From Ohtaekwangia koreensis (lineage in GTDB: Bacteria; Bacteroidota; Bacteroidia; Cytophagales; Cyclobacteriaceae): DNA of 64,000 nucleotides. The notes below the pieces were generated by a model. That model was not told where the DNA came from and ran no database searches. It worked only from the letters and a program-made list of their open reading frames with translations. Both the position numbers and the translations under genes were made by a program. Location: the NCBI RefSeq assembly GCF_900167975.1, contig NZ_FUZU01000002.1, forward strand, positions 1,309,501-1,373,500, given 5' to 3'. This document shows positions 28,037 to 36,779 of the stretch, one piece after another; within the stretch, counting starts at the first letter, position 1; each line of letters begins with the position of its first letter.

Positions 28037-28390
28037 TTAGTGAACACCATCACCTTTTGCAATTCTCCTTACCTCAACACTATTACCTTCGCCTTGTAAA
28101 ACAGGAGAACCCTTAGCAAATTCAACCGCTTCGTCAACGGAGTTTGCTTTCACAATAATATACCCGCCAATGGTTTCCTTGATTTCACCAAAGGGACCGT
28201 TGGTAACAACATTGTTCGGCCTTACAACCCGGGCATCATCAAATGGTAAACCATTGCCTCCGCTAAATTTGTTTTGGGCTGCAATGCCACCGATCCAGTC
28301 CATGGTTTGTTTCATCCAGGCCTGGATCTGTTCCGGTGAAGCCGTTTTTTTACCATCCTCGTGTCTGAAAATTAAAATGAACTCTTCCAT
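28037..28390 (-). CDS. YCII-related (DGPF) protein, partner of the ECF42 sigma factor
   Basis: 117 residues. The YCII/DGPF signature is clear: EEFILIFRHEDG at the start, then WIGGIAAQNKF, VTNGPFGEIKETIGGYIIVKA and DEAVEFAKGSPVLQGEGNSVEVRRI. In many bacteria this gene is transcribed with an ECF42 sigma factor, as here. Its biochemical role is not established, although the fold is related to small dimeric ferredoxin-like enzymes. Only 43 bases, occupied by the hairpin at 27998-28026, separate it from the sigma gene. Confidence 0.9.
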   Translation of the reverse strand: MEEFILIFRHEDGKKTASPEQIQAWMKQTMDWIGGIAAQNKFSGGNGLPFDDARVVRPNNVVTNGPFGEIKETIGGYIIVKANSVDEAVEFAKGSPVLQGEGNSVEVRRIAKGDGVH

Positions 28391-28484
28391 TTTTTTGATA
28401 TTTAGTTATTGAATGTTTTTGAAATACACCCTATAACAAATGAGATTTTGGAAATTGGACATCGTGAATCGAAAATGTTTTTTA

Positions 28485-28799
28485 TTACCTTACCAGGTCC
28501 TCAATGACAGACCATTCTTGATAACTCATTCCACATTCCTTGATCGCTTCCTTTGCAAGGTCAAGTCCGGTTTGATCGATAGTAAAACTAATTTCGTAGA
28601 TATTCTCTAACAGATTTTCAAGGCCAACCCCATGCTCGTTATACTCCACGAGTTCGCGCGTACTAAAAATAAATTCTCTCATTAGTTCTTTCTCCGTCTT
28701 TTGATACCCAATAATATCTCTGTCAGAGCGGCGTTGTGCCAACAATTCAATGTGACTTACAAATTTCTTTGTAGCTATTTTTTCTTTGTATCCAAACAT
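28485..28799 (-). CDS. MafI-like immunity family protein
   Basis: 104 residues from the ATG at 28799; a TTG three codons earlier is less likely. It is a small acidic all-helical protein. The central ELVEYNEHGVGLENLLENIYEISFTID and the end MSYQEWSVIEDL resemble MafI-type immunity proteins, which neutralise Maf polymorphic toxins. No toxin gene is next to it, so it would be an orphan immunity gene. It lies 18 bases downstream of the DUF695 gene on the same strand. The family call is by pattern and moderately sure. Confidence 0.6.
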   Translation of the reverse strand: MFGYKEKIATKKFVSHIELLAQRRSDRDIIGYQKTEKELMREFIFSTRELVEYNEHGVGLENLLENIYEISFTIDQTGLDLAKEAIKECGMSYQEWSVIEDLVR

Positions 28800-28817
28800 A
28801 TAATACAACTGCTCTTT

Positions 28818-29909
28818 TCAATTTACATTGAATCGCTTAAACGTTTGCCAGTATTTATCCTTATAGATCTCGAAGCTGATATTTTGGTTGGTTTCATTGC
28901 GTTGTATTTGGTCCATTACCTTCGAGGGTTTTCGAAAGTCTTTGCAGGCAAAATATATCTCGCGAACACCATCGGCAGTCTGTCGCGCTATATTCAGATA
29001 TCCTTCAAAATCTTTAAGTTCACTTGTAATTCGGTTTTCGATGCCTTCCAGGTAATGATAAGTTTCCTGATCGGGCATCCCGTGATTGTTTTCTCCGTTA
29101 TACTTTATTTCGATATTTAAAATCCAGGGATGTGATGCCTTGGAATCCCACTGAAGTATATCTGTATTGACTATTGCTACCAGCGGCTTGCCGTTGTTTA
29201 GTTCTGCTTCAAGTCCTGAGTAATTATCATTTTCAGTATCATACCGGAGGCCGTCATATTTTTCAATAAATTCTTTTTCACGCCAGATTAAAAAATCCTT
29301 TAGTTTCTCAACGGGCACAAGGTCCTTTTCAGCCTCTGCTTTACCTATAATTTTTAAATTATCGATCGTGGTGGCAAAATTCAATTCACCCAAATAATTA
29401 TCCAGAAATATATAGGTTCCCTTAACGATCGTTTCCTTGTTTTCTTCCGTCAGGTCGTGATGTACTATAGTAATATCAATTTCATCCGGGTACTCCGGAT
29501 AATCGATGGAGTAGAAGCTTATATTCTTATCATTAAAATTGCAGTCACCCATGATGAGGTTCAAGTCCTTGATGTTGAATTCAGGTTTCAGTGCTGTAAA
29601 TTTCCAGCCTTCTATAGCGGGTGCAGCAGCGACAAGTTCTTCTACAAAAACAATGTGCTTTATAGCGCCCTCTACCGTAAATTTTAATTCTGCTGTATTG
29701 CTGTCAAACATACCTGCAGTAAAGAAGTATCCGTCTCTAAGTTCTTCAAGCTTCGGTGTCAGCTTGTCGAAGAAGTCTCCTTCAATATCCCCTCGCTCTT
29801 TGAGAACTTTAAAGAAGGCCTTTTCATTTTTCTGAAACCACTTCCAGAAATCGGCATACGAATTTATGGGTTCGTCTTTTTTGCTGAATAGGTTTTTGAG
29901 GAAACTCAT
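28818..29909 (-). CDS. DUF695 family protein
   Basis: 363 residues, soluble, no signal peptide. The N-terminal ~200 residues (NSYADFWKWFQKNEKAFFKVLK ... GWKFTALKPEF) match a family seen in immunity-type loci. The C-terminal ~140 residues (ILIW-type start FLIWREKEFIEKYDGLRYDTEN and HPWILNIEIKYNG) fit DUF695. Function unknown; DUF695 genes often sit in polymorphic-toxin or accessory neighbourhoods. It heads a two-gene unit with the MafI-like gene. Confidence 0.75.
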   Translation of the reverse strand: MSFLKNLFSKKDEPINSYADFWKWFQKNEKAFFKVLKERGDIEGDFFDKLTPKLEELRDGYFFTAGMFDSNTAELKFTVEGAIKHIVFVEELVAAAPAIEGWKFTALKPEFNIKDLNLIMGDCNFNDKNISFYSIDYPEYPDEIDITIVHHDLTEENKETIVKGTYIFLDNYLGELNFATTIDNLKIIGKAEAEKDLVPVEKLKDFLIWREKEFIEKYDGLRYDTENDNYSGLEAELNNGKPLVAIVNTDILQWDSKASHPWILNIEIKYNGENNHGMPDQETYHYLEGIENRITSELKDFEGYLNIARQTADGVREIYFACKDFRKPSKVMDQIQRNETNQNISFEIYKDKYWQTFKRFNVN

Positions 29910-30155
29910 TACAGTATTTGTATTCGTTGAAGGATTGAGAATGAAAGATTAAAATTTCTTGAATTTTCTAAGATAAGAATTATGTTTCGTTTGATGTATA
30001 GCTTCCGACCAACGAAACGTTTCGCGCGCTAATACCAGTAAATAAAATCTAAAATTTAATGGGAACATCTTGCCAAAGATTAAAACACACAACACAAGTT
30101 GTACAAACTTATTTTGTAATCCTATATTATAGCTATGCGATTTTTTTTAGAGATT

Positions 30156-30578
30156 TTATATCCGGGGCCATTTCCAGGCATGCCAAACGATTAGGGAAGT
30201 AACTAAGATTTCAACAATCCCCAGATAGGTATAAAAAATCATCCAGTCGCTAATTGACGTTGCCACTACTAGGATCATAATCGCGGTAAAGAATATTCCC
30301 ATCACTATATTTAGCCAACGATTTAGTGTTGCTTTCAACGCGACTGATAAGAATACCATAATGGAAGGGAGCGTCATGAGTATTGCAAACATGAGTAATT
30401 TCTGCGGTGTGGTGGTGCCTACGCCAGACTTTCCATCCATCAAACTCTGTATTTTGCCCGGTACAAATAGAGCGAAGAAATCACCATAGATATAGCAGAA
30501 CATTACGGCAGCCCATAATGCAGCGAGCTTGAGCTTTACATTTATCTTGACGTCTTCGAGGGTATATTTTTTCACCAT
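30156..30578 (-). CDS. DUF6326-like membrane protein
   Basis: 140 residues with four transmembrane helices (~18-36, ~60-80, ~86-106, ~112-133). The opening VKINVKLKLAALWAAVMFCYIYGDFFALFVPG matches the small DUF6326 membrane family; function unknown. It starts seven bases after the DUF4386 gene and is likely co-transcribed with it. Confidence 0.7.
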   Translation of the reverse strand: MVKKYTLEDVKINVKLKLAALWAAVMFCYIYGDFFALFVPGKIQSLMDGKSGVGTTTPQKLLMFAILMTLPSIMVFLSVALKATLNRWLNIVMGIFFTAIMILVVATSISDWMIFYTYLGIVEILVTSLIVWHAWKWPRI

Positions 30579-30585
30579 GATCAGG

Positions 30586-31287
30586 TTAGTTTATTCCACT
30601 GGTTTTACGTGTTCTGATGCCAACGATCAGGAGCCATAGGCAAATACCGATCTCTCCGATAGCAGAGGGTAATGATATATAGGATGAAATACCAAGCGCA
30701 CTATAGCCTGGAAAAAGAAAGCTGCCGGTAAATTTTATGAGATAACCGAAGCATCCTGCCATTAAAAATATACCCAGAATTTTAGGAAGGAAGCCAGACT
30801 TGAATACCAAATACCCAAAAGGGAAAAGCCAAAGGCCCCAAAATATAGAAGCAAGATCAATACCGTTGTTATAGTGTTCGAGATTTAATAATACCTGCGA
30901 TTGGAGTTCGTCTGTGTTAAGTTCTTTGAGGTAATCGGCTTTACTGATTAGCGTAAGCACAGCAAACTTGTTGAGTAAATTAACCAATGATATAGGAACG
31001 CTGATCACTGCCAATATTACCATCGCTACGGCATGGGTTTTATTCACAGCGTTGAGTAACGTATATAAAACGAATGGCAGAAGTAAAAAAGCTGTATAAC
31101 AAATTATACCTGCGAAAATGCCAAGCCTGAAAAGCGTTTCGGATGCTACTATATTATTGAAGGTTTCAGACGCGTTGCTCCAGACTATCAGCTTGGAAGG
31201 TACGTACAAGAGGCTAAACATGCCCGTTAATACAACAATCAGGTATAGAAAACCTGCTATTCTCGCGGTCCGCTTTTGAGGGGTCAT
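30586..31287 (-). CDS. DUF4386 family membrane protein
   Basis: 233 residues with six predicted transmembrane helices. RIAGFLYLIVVLTGMFSLLYVPS at the start, GIDLASIFWGLWLFPFGYLVFKSGFLPKILGIFLM in the second half and the GYLI-type end are the DUF4386 pattern. Function unknown. It is the first gene of a pair with the DUF6326-like gene. Confidence 0.82.
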   Translation of the reverse strand: MTPQKRTARIAGFLYLIVVLTGMFSLLYVPSKLIVWSNASETFNNIVASETLFRLGIFAGIICYTAFLLLPFVLYTLLNAVNKTHAVAMVILAVISVPISLVNLLNKFAVLTLISKADYLKELNTDELQSQVLLNLEHYNNGIDLASIFWGLWLFPFGYLVFKSGFLPKILGIFLMAGCFGYLIKFTGSFLFPGYSALGISSYISLPSAIGEIGICLWLLIVGIRTRKTSGIN

Positions 31288-31495
31288 TTTTATCAGGATT
31301 ATCTATAGTGACGACCAATCGTTAAAAATGTTACAAAGCGAACTGTCGATTTGCCGTTTTTTTTTAAATTCTTGTCATTTTAATGGTATTCAATGCTCTT
31401 TGTTGGGTTGGATATAAATACTGGACCTTGACGGTGCCGGAGTGTTGCTAGATAATATATCGGTTTGTAACGGTTATACGTTGACTATATAATCA

Positions 31496-32470
31496 TTAAA
31501 GCCCTGAAGACACTTGGCCGGATGGAGATTGTGTCCGGTACTCAAAAATCAGTTCACACTTTTTATCTTCATACGTGTGTGTAATGCTTAGCAATAGTCC
31601 TTCATCGCTATACGTATATACATCGGTGTACGTGCCATTGTCAGGACATTCACTGGATATTTCAAATGCCTTCGTTTCATAGCGAGTCATTTTACCTTGC
31701 AAATTGTATTCATATAGAGTTTGGAAAGATATTTTGTCACCCTTGGCGTTGTAGCCTGTCTCACGTAAAGGCTTCCACTGTTTGGTATATTGTGTCTTTG
31801 TTGTGAGGATTACTTTATTATCGGCGATAGTCTGCGATTCACCCGATAGCTTTTTGTCTTTATAAGTATAGGTAGTGACACTCGAGGATGACTCGGGGAC
31901 ATGGTTGTCATAGTAATATTGTATCGTCCTCTTTGTTATCCGGCTGCTCTTGTCGTACGTATATTTTGTAAAGTCGCTCATGATGTCGGGCATGACAATT
32001 CCTTTTGTGTTTCGCTCTTTCATTTTTATCAGCCTGTTTTTTAAATCATAGTAATAGTCAGTGATTTCAGGAGAGGAAAAATGATTTATGACTTGCTCTG
32101 TGCTGTCCAGATAGTTAAACGTTTCTCTGAATACTTTGCCAGTACCGTTCCGTTCGAACTCGTAAATGGAATGTGGCTTTCCGTTTCTGTTATAATGTGT
32201 TCTTGCAATGATTTGTCCACGCTGATTGAATTTGAATGTCATCTCTTTATAGCGGTTAAGTGACGGGTTTTCAGCGATACTTGCCTGCGTGTAAACAACA
32301 ACTTCGGTGATATTCTTTTTCTTAATCAAAGCTGGGAAGAAGATTGTTTCATAATCCTCTCTGAACTGTAAAGACGAGTATGCGCAACATTCGCAGATAT
32401 TCTCTTGCGCCAGGGTCGATTCTACTATAAATGAAAAGATTACAACAAGGATCAGGAGGCAGGGTTTCAT
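31496..32470 (-). CDS. secreted protein with YD/RHS-like repeats
   Basis: 324 residues with a signal peptide (~21 residues, FIVESTLAQ). The mature part consists of short beta repeats of the type YDxxxRLIKM / YTYDKSSRITKR / YEYNLQGKMTRYE / YTYSDEGLLLSI, about every 20-40 residues. These resemble YD repeats of RHS-like proteins but are fewer and less regular. Early cysteines (CECC, residues ~26-29) may be disulfide-bonded. No toxin domain or T9SS sorting tail is seen. Monocistronic; function unknown. Confidence 0.65.
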   Translation of the reverse strand: MKPCLLILVVIFSFIVESTLAQENICECCAYSSLQFREDYETIFFPALIKKKNITEVVVYTQASIAENPSLNRYKEMTFKFNQRGQIIARTHYNRNGKPHSIYEFERNGTGKVFRETFNYLDSTEQVINHFSSPEITDYYYDLKNRLIKMKERNTKGIVMPDIMSDFTKYTYDKSSRITKRTIQYYYDNHVPESSSSVTTYTYKDKKLSGESQTIADNKVILTTKTQYTKQWKPLRETGYNAKGDKISFQTLYEYNLQGKMTRYETKAFEISSECPDNGTYTDVYTYSDEGLLLSITHTYEDKKCELIFEYRTQSPSGQVSSGL

Positions 32471-32988
32471 GAGTGGTTAAAGGTATATGCGGATTCGTTC
32501 TATGTACAAAGAAATACTTTTTCTTTTGATTGTCGAAGTACGGTTTCGTTTTAGGTGCCAAGCTTTTAAAAGCATGGTTTGTTTTTTAAAAAGCACCTTG
32601 CTTGAAATCCCAAAGCGTGAAGGTTGATGACTCGATGAAGGCTAAGTCTCTACACCAGTAAAATATCAAGACCGCTCGCGTTAATGGGGTATTGAATATA
32701 TGTACTGTGAAAAACAATTTTTTAAGATGCTTTAATTGTTAAGTATTCTATTTACGGAGTGAACGATCCGTAAATCCACCGAGGTGTCTGTTTGCGATAA
32801 CACATACAGCTTTATACTTTTTTATCAATACACATATAAATCTTACAATGATGTTGATGATGGTATTTGCATGCATACAGTTCGCCTTGATTTCTGACTT
32901 TTGCGACTTGTTGAAAATATATATTATAAATGATATATATAGTATCAGCATGCAATCGCTAAACAACAGTCAGTCAAAGCATAACAAC
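32471..32988. other. 518-base AT-rich intergenic region
   Basis: This gap between divergent genes has no supported gene. An open frame continues upstream of the 32989 gene to 32848 but encodes a hydrophobic, compositionally odd stretch absent from the paralogue at 33428, so I do not include it in the coding region. Confidence 0.5.
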
Positions 32989-33381
32989 ATGCAACCATAC
33001 ATTGATACAGAATGCGCCTCTATACGCTACGATGCAGACAACCATGCATTAGTTACCCTATGGAAAATGCCGCCTCTCCCAAGTGAATTCAGAGAGCATA
33101 TGCTTGACTTGCTATCGGCGATGGAGCATTTTAAGACAGGTAAAGTCGTGGCAGACACTGCAAAAATGGGAACGCTTCATCCGGTAGACCAGGAGTGGGC
33201 ATCTACTGAGTGGGCGAGTATGGCGGTGCGGGCAGGGTATTCGCACGCTGCTATATTATTGTCAAAAGATATTTTTTCTAAAATGGCAATAGAGGATACT
33301 ATGAACTCGGCAGCAGATAATGTCACCTTCTCGTATTTTGAGAATATGGAAACGGCTTTGGCCTGGATAAAATCAGTTTAA
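32989..33381 (+). CDS. small STAS/SpoIIAA-like protein, first of a tandem pair
   Basis: 130 residues from the ATG at 32989, chosen because MQPYIDTECASIRYD aligns with the MQVYFEADFFIIKYS start of the next gene. Alternating strands and helices (LVTLWKMPPLPSEFREHMLDLL, GKVVADTAKMG, ILLSKDIFSKMAIEDTM, METALAWIKSV) resemble the SpoIIAA/STAS-like family of small alpha/beta proteins. No kinase or phosphatase gene is nearby to make it a classical anti-sigma antagonist. The next gene starts 46 bases downstream. Confidence 0.7.
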   Translation: MQPYIDTECASIRYDADNHALVTLWKMPPLPSEFREHMLDLLSAMEHFKTGKVVADTAKMGTLHPVDQEWASTEWASMAVRAGYSHAAILLSKDIFSKMAIEDTMNSAADNVTFSYFENMETALAWIKSV

Positions 33382-33427
33382 TATATCATCAATGCATCGT
33401 GTAAATACATTATAGATTAACAGAAAT

Positions 33428-33823
33428 ATGCAAGTTTATTTTGAAGCCGATTTTTTTATTATCAAGTATAGCGAAGCTAATCATGTTGTTGTAAATAAAT
33501 GGACAACAACTCCTACCTCAGATGAATTCAGAGAAGCTATGGAAGTTTTGCTGCGGGCCATGATAGATTTTAAAGCCAGCAAGGTAATTTCTGATACTAC
33601 CTGTATGGGAGCTCTTTTATTGGAAGACCAGGAGTGGGCTGCATCAGATTGGTATATGCGTGCAATAGAGGTTGGCTTTTCTTATAATGCTATAATAATA
33701 TCCTCCGACTTATTTTCTGAAATGTCTGTGCAGGGTACATTGGATTCTGTAGCGGACAGTGTAACCGTTAACCGCTATTTCAGCAGCATGGAAGATGCCA
33801 TGGTATGGATAAGTAAATTTTAA
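33428..33823 (+). CDS. small STAS/SpoIIAA-like protein, second of a tandem pair
   Basis: 131 residues, a clear paralogue of the gene at 32989-33381: both share the PT/PS-D/SEFRE segment, the K-V-x-D-T-x-x-MG strand, DQEWA, and a C-terminal ME-A-x-x-WI helix. This indicates a tandem duplication. Divergence is substantial, so the copies may have separate roles. A hairpin follows the stop codon. Confidence 0.7.
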   Translation: MQVYFEADFFIIKYSEANHVVVNKWTTTPTSDEFREAMEVLLRAMIDFKASKVISDTTCMGALLLEDQEWAASDWYMRAIEVGFSYNAIIISSDLFSEMSVQGTLDSVADSVTVNRYFSSMEDAMVWISKF

Positions 33824-33828
33824 TAACT

Positions 33829-33853
33829 GGTGCAAGCCTCACGGGCTTGCACC
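33829..33853. terminator. hairpin after the STAS-like pair
   Basis: A 10-bp perfect stem (GGTGCAAGCC / GGCTTGCACC) with a five-base loop lies directly after the stop codon, between convergent genes. No clear T run follows, so it may be rho-dependent or only an RNA-stabilising hairpin. Confidence 0.55.
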
Positions 33854-33928
33854 ATAATGTATACAAACCCGGCTATACTATTCTCTGATATTCTCTTTTC
33901 AGTGACAATCTTTCATAACAGAGAAAAA

Positions 33929-34321
33929 TTACTCTGAGAGTTTTGAAAGCGTTTCCATAGCTTTTGTAACATCGGGCTTTGCTACAAAAATGTGATCGTG
34001 ATAATATCCGGCAACAACATTACAGCTTATTCCTTCTGCTGAAAGAGCTTTTGAAAACGCTTCCGTTAAACCCACCGCGCTGAGTGATGAATGAACTGTT
34101 AGCGTAATCCACCCTGCTATATATGAGTATGTAAGGTTGAGGCTGTCTGCTAGTTCTTTTTTAAGAATGATAGTATAACCTTCATTTTCGCGAAACATCA
34201 TTACGGCATCACTGATATTTATTTTAGCAAGGTCTTGAATAACACAAAAAACATAATCGCCAGGAGTATGCACTGGTTTTAATGTCTTTAGCATTTTTAC
34301 TAAATCTGTTTCGCCTGTCAT
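33929..34321 (-). CDS. ACT-domain protein
   Basis: 130 residues. The pattern (KTLKPVHTPGDYVFCVI, SLNLTYSYIAGWITLTVHSSLSAVGLTEAFSKALSAEGISCNVVAGYYHDHIFV) fits a free-standing tandem ACT-type protein, a family presumed to bind small ligands such as amino acids. Function is not established. It overlaps the 142-residue membrane-protein gene upstream by four bases, so the two are coupled. Confidence 0.8.
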   Translation of the reverse strand: MTGETDLVKMLKTLKPVHTPGDYVFCVIQDLAKINISDAVMMFRENEGYTIILKKELADSLNLTYSYIAGWITLTVHSSLSAVGLTEAFSKALSAEGISCNVVAGYYHDHIFVAKPDVTKAMETLSKLSE

Positions 34322-34746
34322 TGGTTTTTGTTTTTTAGGGAACTTTGTAAAGCCATTACAAGCAAACGGAAACCCAATGAGATAGGCATAAATATTTTAA
34401 TTGATTTTTTTGTTTCAAACACGGCTTCATGAAATGAGGCAATGAACCACCCGGTAGATATGCAATATACTATAAGTCCGATAATCATTGATATCAATGG
34501 TTTATAACAGGCAAGTATAGTAAGTCCTAAGGAAATCACTGCGCAAATAATAAGCATAATTCCGAGTGTAGGATCTTTATCGTCCAGTTTAATAACACCT
34601 GCAGTGATGATAAAAAAGAACAGTATAAGAAACGCTGTTATAGTAAGTTCAAGGGCTTCATTTCTAGACTTTGAATTTTTTCTTTCGCTGTCCATGCTTT
34701 TTTTCTCCTCTTCGGACCATAATTTGTCGTTAATGATATTCTTCAT
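34318..34746 (-). CDS. small membrane protein of unknown function
   Basis: 142 residues. A basic, polar N-terminal ~30 residues precede four hydrophobic segments (~33-50, ~58-75, ~80-100, ~115-135). I recognise no family. It overlaps the start of the ACT-domain gene by four bases and begins 44 bases after the DUF4240 gene on the same strand, suggesting a three-gene unit. Confidence 0.6.
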   Translation of the reverse strand: MKNIINDKLWSEEEKKSMDSERKNSKSRNEALELTITAFLILFFFIITAGVIKLDDKDPTLGIMLIICAVISLGLTILACYKPLISMIIGLIVYCISTGWFIASFHEAVFETKKSIKIFMPISLGFRLLVMALQSSLKNKNQ

Positions 34747-34790
34747 TATAATGTATAAGTATAGTTAGAGGAGTGGCACACTATCATTGA

Positions 34791-35330
34791 TTAACTAAAC
34801 TTCACCCAAAGCTTGGGAAGTAAGGAGGGTAATTGATCTTCAGTCCAATCGTTACCTTTTGTTGGTGGCGCACCAAAATCATAATCTAAGCCCATGGATA
34901 TTGCTGTATCTCTCGGGAAAGTTTCGTCTTCTTTTTTGCCAGTCTTTAAGGAGTATGCTTTTGTGGCAACATACATTATCTCTTCAAAATTACACGTGTC
35001 GCCTTTATTCACAACGGTAGATAGATAGTCTGCGTTTTTTAACGATTCAGTATATATTGTTTTCCCTTGCCCAATCAGCCAGCAGCGGAAATATAGGTAT
35101 GTATCATCCGACACGTAGCCATCAATTATTTTTTGCGCAGCCATCACTTTAAAATCATCAGCATCTATTACACATTTACGAAATGAAATCTCAAAGTCCC
35201 TGATGTCATCCAGTGAAAGTTTGGTGAGTTCAGTAGTTAAATGTCTTTCCTTTGCTGAGTCATTGCCATTCGATGCTTTAACAGCATTGTCAATAAGTAT
35301 CCAGAATTTGTCGGTGTTGATCGTTTGCAT
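34791..35330 (-). CDS. DUF4240 family protein
   Basis: 179 residues, soluble. FWILIDNAVKASNGN at the start, then the central FRKCVIDADDFKVMAAQKIIDGYVSDDTYLYFRCWLIGQGK are the DUF4240 hallmarks. The family is uncharacterised and often found among immunity-type genes of polymorphic toxin systems; no toxin is visible here. It may be co-transcribed with the two genes downstream on the same strand. Confidence 0.8.
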   Translation of the reverse strand: MQTINTDKFWILIDNAVKASNGNDSAKERHLTTELTKLSLDDIRDFEISFRKCVIDADDFKVMAAQKIIDGYVSDDTYLYFRCWLIGQGKTIYTESLKNADYLSTVVNKGDTCNFEEIMYVATKAYSLKTGKKEDETFPRDTAISMGLDYDFGAPPTKGNDWTEDQLPSLLPKLWVKFS

Positions 35331-35427
35331 AGAGTAGGTTATTGTTGTGGCTAAGGGATTGATGTTTTAGGTATATGAAATTTAGAAGGAATATTCTTAC
35401 CGTTGCGTTTATATTCAAATGTTCAGG

Positions 35428-36360
35428 TTATGTTGATGTGTCAACATCGTCCCACAGCTCACCTGTAACAATCAAGGATTCATCTACATATTGTGTGTTC
35501 AGCCAATTCAAAACCTTGTGTCTTTCATAACTGATGATGCGGTTTATTTTGGTCTCATCTTTCTTGCCATTAAATAATAAGTCTCTGAAATAAGTAGCAG
35601 CCATCTCGTTGAGTAAGTTTTCTTCGTAAATCTCATCCAGACTTCTATACTCTAAAGTACTCAGAAAGAAAGCCAGCGGTTCGCCAAGAGCAGGAACATT
35701 CTCTTGAAATTCATCCATCGTTTTATCATCTCCTTCTATATCGAGTCGTGGCAGGGAGCTTACTTTCGTTAAACACCATGCTAATGTTATAGCAGTCTCA
35801 ATATACCACGACAAGTTTTGTCGAGTTTCTTCGCTGGGAGATGGATCACTTAGAAATTCTTTCTCGCTGGGCGATACTTTATCCCAAAGATTTTCGCTTT
35901 GCAGCCAGTTGCAAACCGCAGGCCTGTCTTCCAGTTTATGTGCCAAATAAGAGATGGCATACAGAATTATCATTCTGCAACCGGCATCGTAGGGCGAATG
36001 GAGTTTTGCTTTGGAATAATCGAGATATTCTAAATGACTTACCCTATAGTTTTTTATACCATAATCAATAAGTCGTGATTCAAGACTTTTCTTTTTCGCT
36101 CGCAATACAGTATTCGCTGATTTTTCTACAGCCTCAATTTCTTCTGGCGTTTTATACCAGTCCTTATGTGGCGACATCTGGCCGCAGCCTGGACATCGAG
36201 TATCGGCCCACTGCTTTTTACAACTCGGGCATTTACCTTTTGTTTCAAAAGTATTCCACGAGTATCCACAGCCACAAGCCCAATGCTTTTCTCCATCAGG
36301 TTGCCACTCACAACGAGGGCATTGTATAATTGTTTCAGGTTTCTTTTTCCAGAAAAGCAT
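35428..36360 (-). CDS. zinc-ribbon plus DUF4272-like protein
   Basis: 310 residues from the ATG at 36360. An earlier ATG at 36429 lies inside the dispersed repeat at 36408-36470, so it is unlikely to be the real start. Residues ~10-60 hold three zinc-ribbon-like Cys clusters (CPRCEW, CGCGYSW, CPSCKKQW, CPGCGQ). The remainder (LIDYGIKNYRVS, AGCRMIILYAISYL, LSWYIETAITLAWCL, LNEMAATYFRDLLFNG) fits DUF4272, an uncharacterised family common in accessory loci. The zinc-ribbon fusion is unusual to my knowledge. Confidence 0.7.
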   Translation of the reverse strand: MLFWKKKPETIIQCPRCEWQPDGEKHWACGCGYSWNTFETKGKCPSCKKQWADTRCPGCGQMSPHKDWYKTPEEIEAVEKSANTVLRAKKKSLESRLIDYGIKNYRVSHLEYLDYSKAKLHSPYDAGCRMIILYAISYLAHKLEDRPAVCNWLQSENLWDKVSPSEKEFLSDPSPSEETRQNLSWYIETAITLAWCLTKVSSLPRLDIEGDDKTMDEFQENVPALGEPLAFFLSTLEYRSLDEIYEENLLNEMAATYFRDLLFNGKKDETKINRIISYERHKVLNWLNTQYVDESLIVTGELWDDVDTST

Positions 36361-36779
36361 AGGAGACGATTTATAGGCTTGTTGTAGCAATATATTTTCC
36401 TTCAAGATAACGATTTTGTTACTAAGCATTCAGAGTCCCGGAGTTGGCAGGCGCGGGAGACTCTGCGGAAACTAAAGGCAATTATCTGTTGCTACACTTG
36501 ATGCCTTCTAACCATTATGTAGGTATATATATAAGCGCCTCATAACTGTAATGTATACCTATATTTTTTATTTTCACTATCTCACCATGAGACATGGTTG
36601 ATGTTGATAATATATACTACTTTGGCGTAAAGGTGGAGACGAAATTCTGAATAGCTGAATAGAGTAGAGTTCTGTTGCCAGTATTTGGGCTAATGAAGCG
36701 CTGTTCCTTTTCATCCTATGGACTGTCTAAAAGCAAATGAGCAGCTAATACGAATCCATTTATACTATAAATATATATT
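36361..36779. other. 419-base divergent intergenic region containing a dispersed repeat
   Basis: No gene is supported here. Bases 36408-36470 are a copy of the CAGAGTC repeat family described separately. The rest is AT-rich and must hold the promoters of the DUF4272-like gene and of the zincin lipoprotein gene. No good TTG-N19-TAnnTTTG match was found. Confidence 0.5.
36408..36470. repeat. dispersed palindromic repeat, family X (copy 1)
   Basis: The palindrome CAGAGTCCCG ... CGGGAGACTCTG (36431-36465) is preceded by a conserved arm, ATAACGATTTTGTTACTAAGCAT. The same arm and palindrome occur near 41986 and 45578. Confidence 0.8.

Noticed and set aside
32848-32988. N-terminal extension of the first STAS-like gene
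   Set aside because: It encodes a hydrophobic, low-complexity stretch with no match in the paralogue at 33428, which starts at the position equivalent to 32989.
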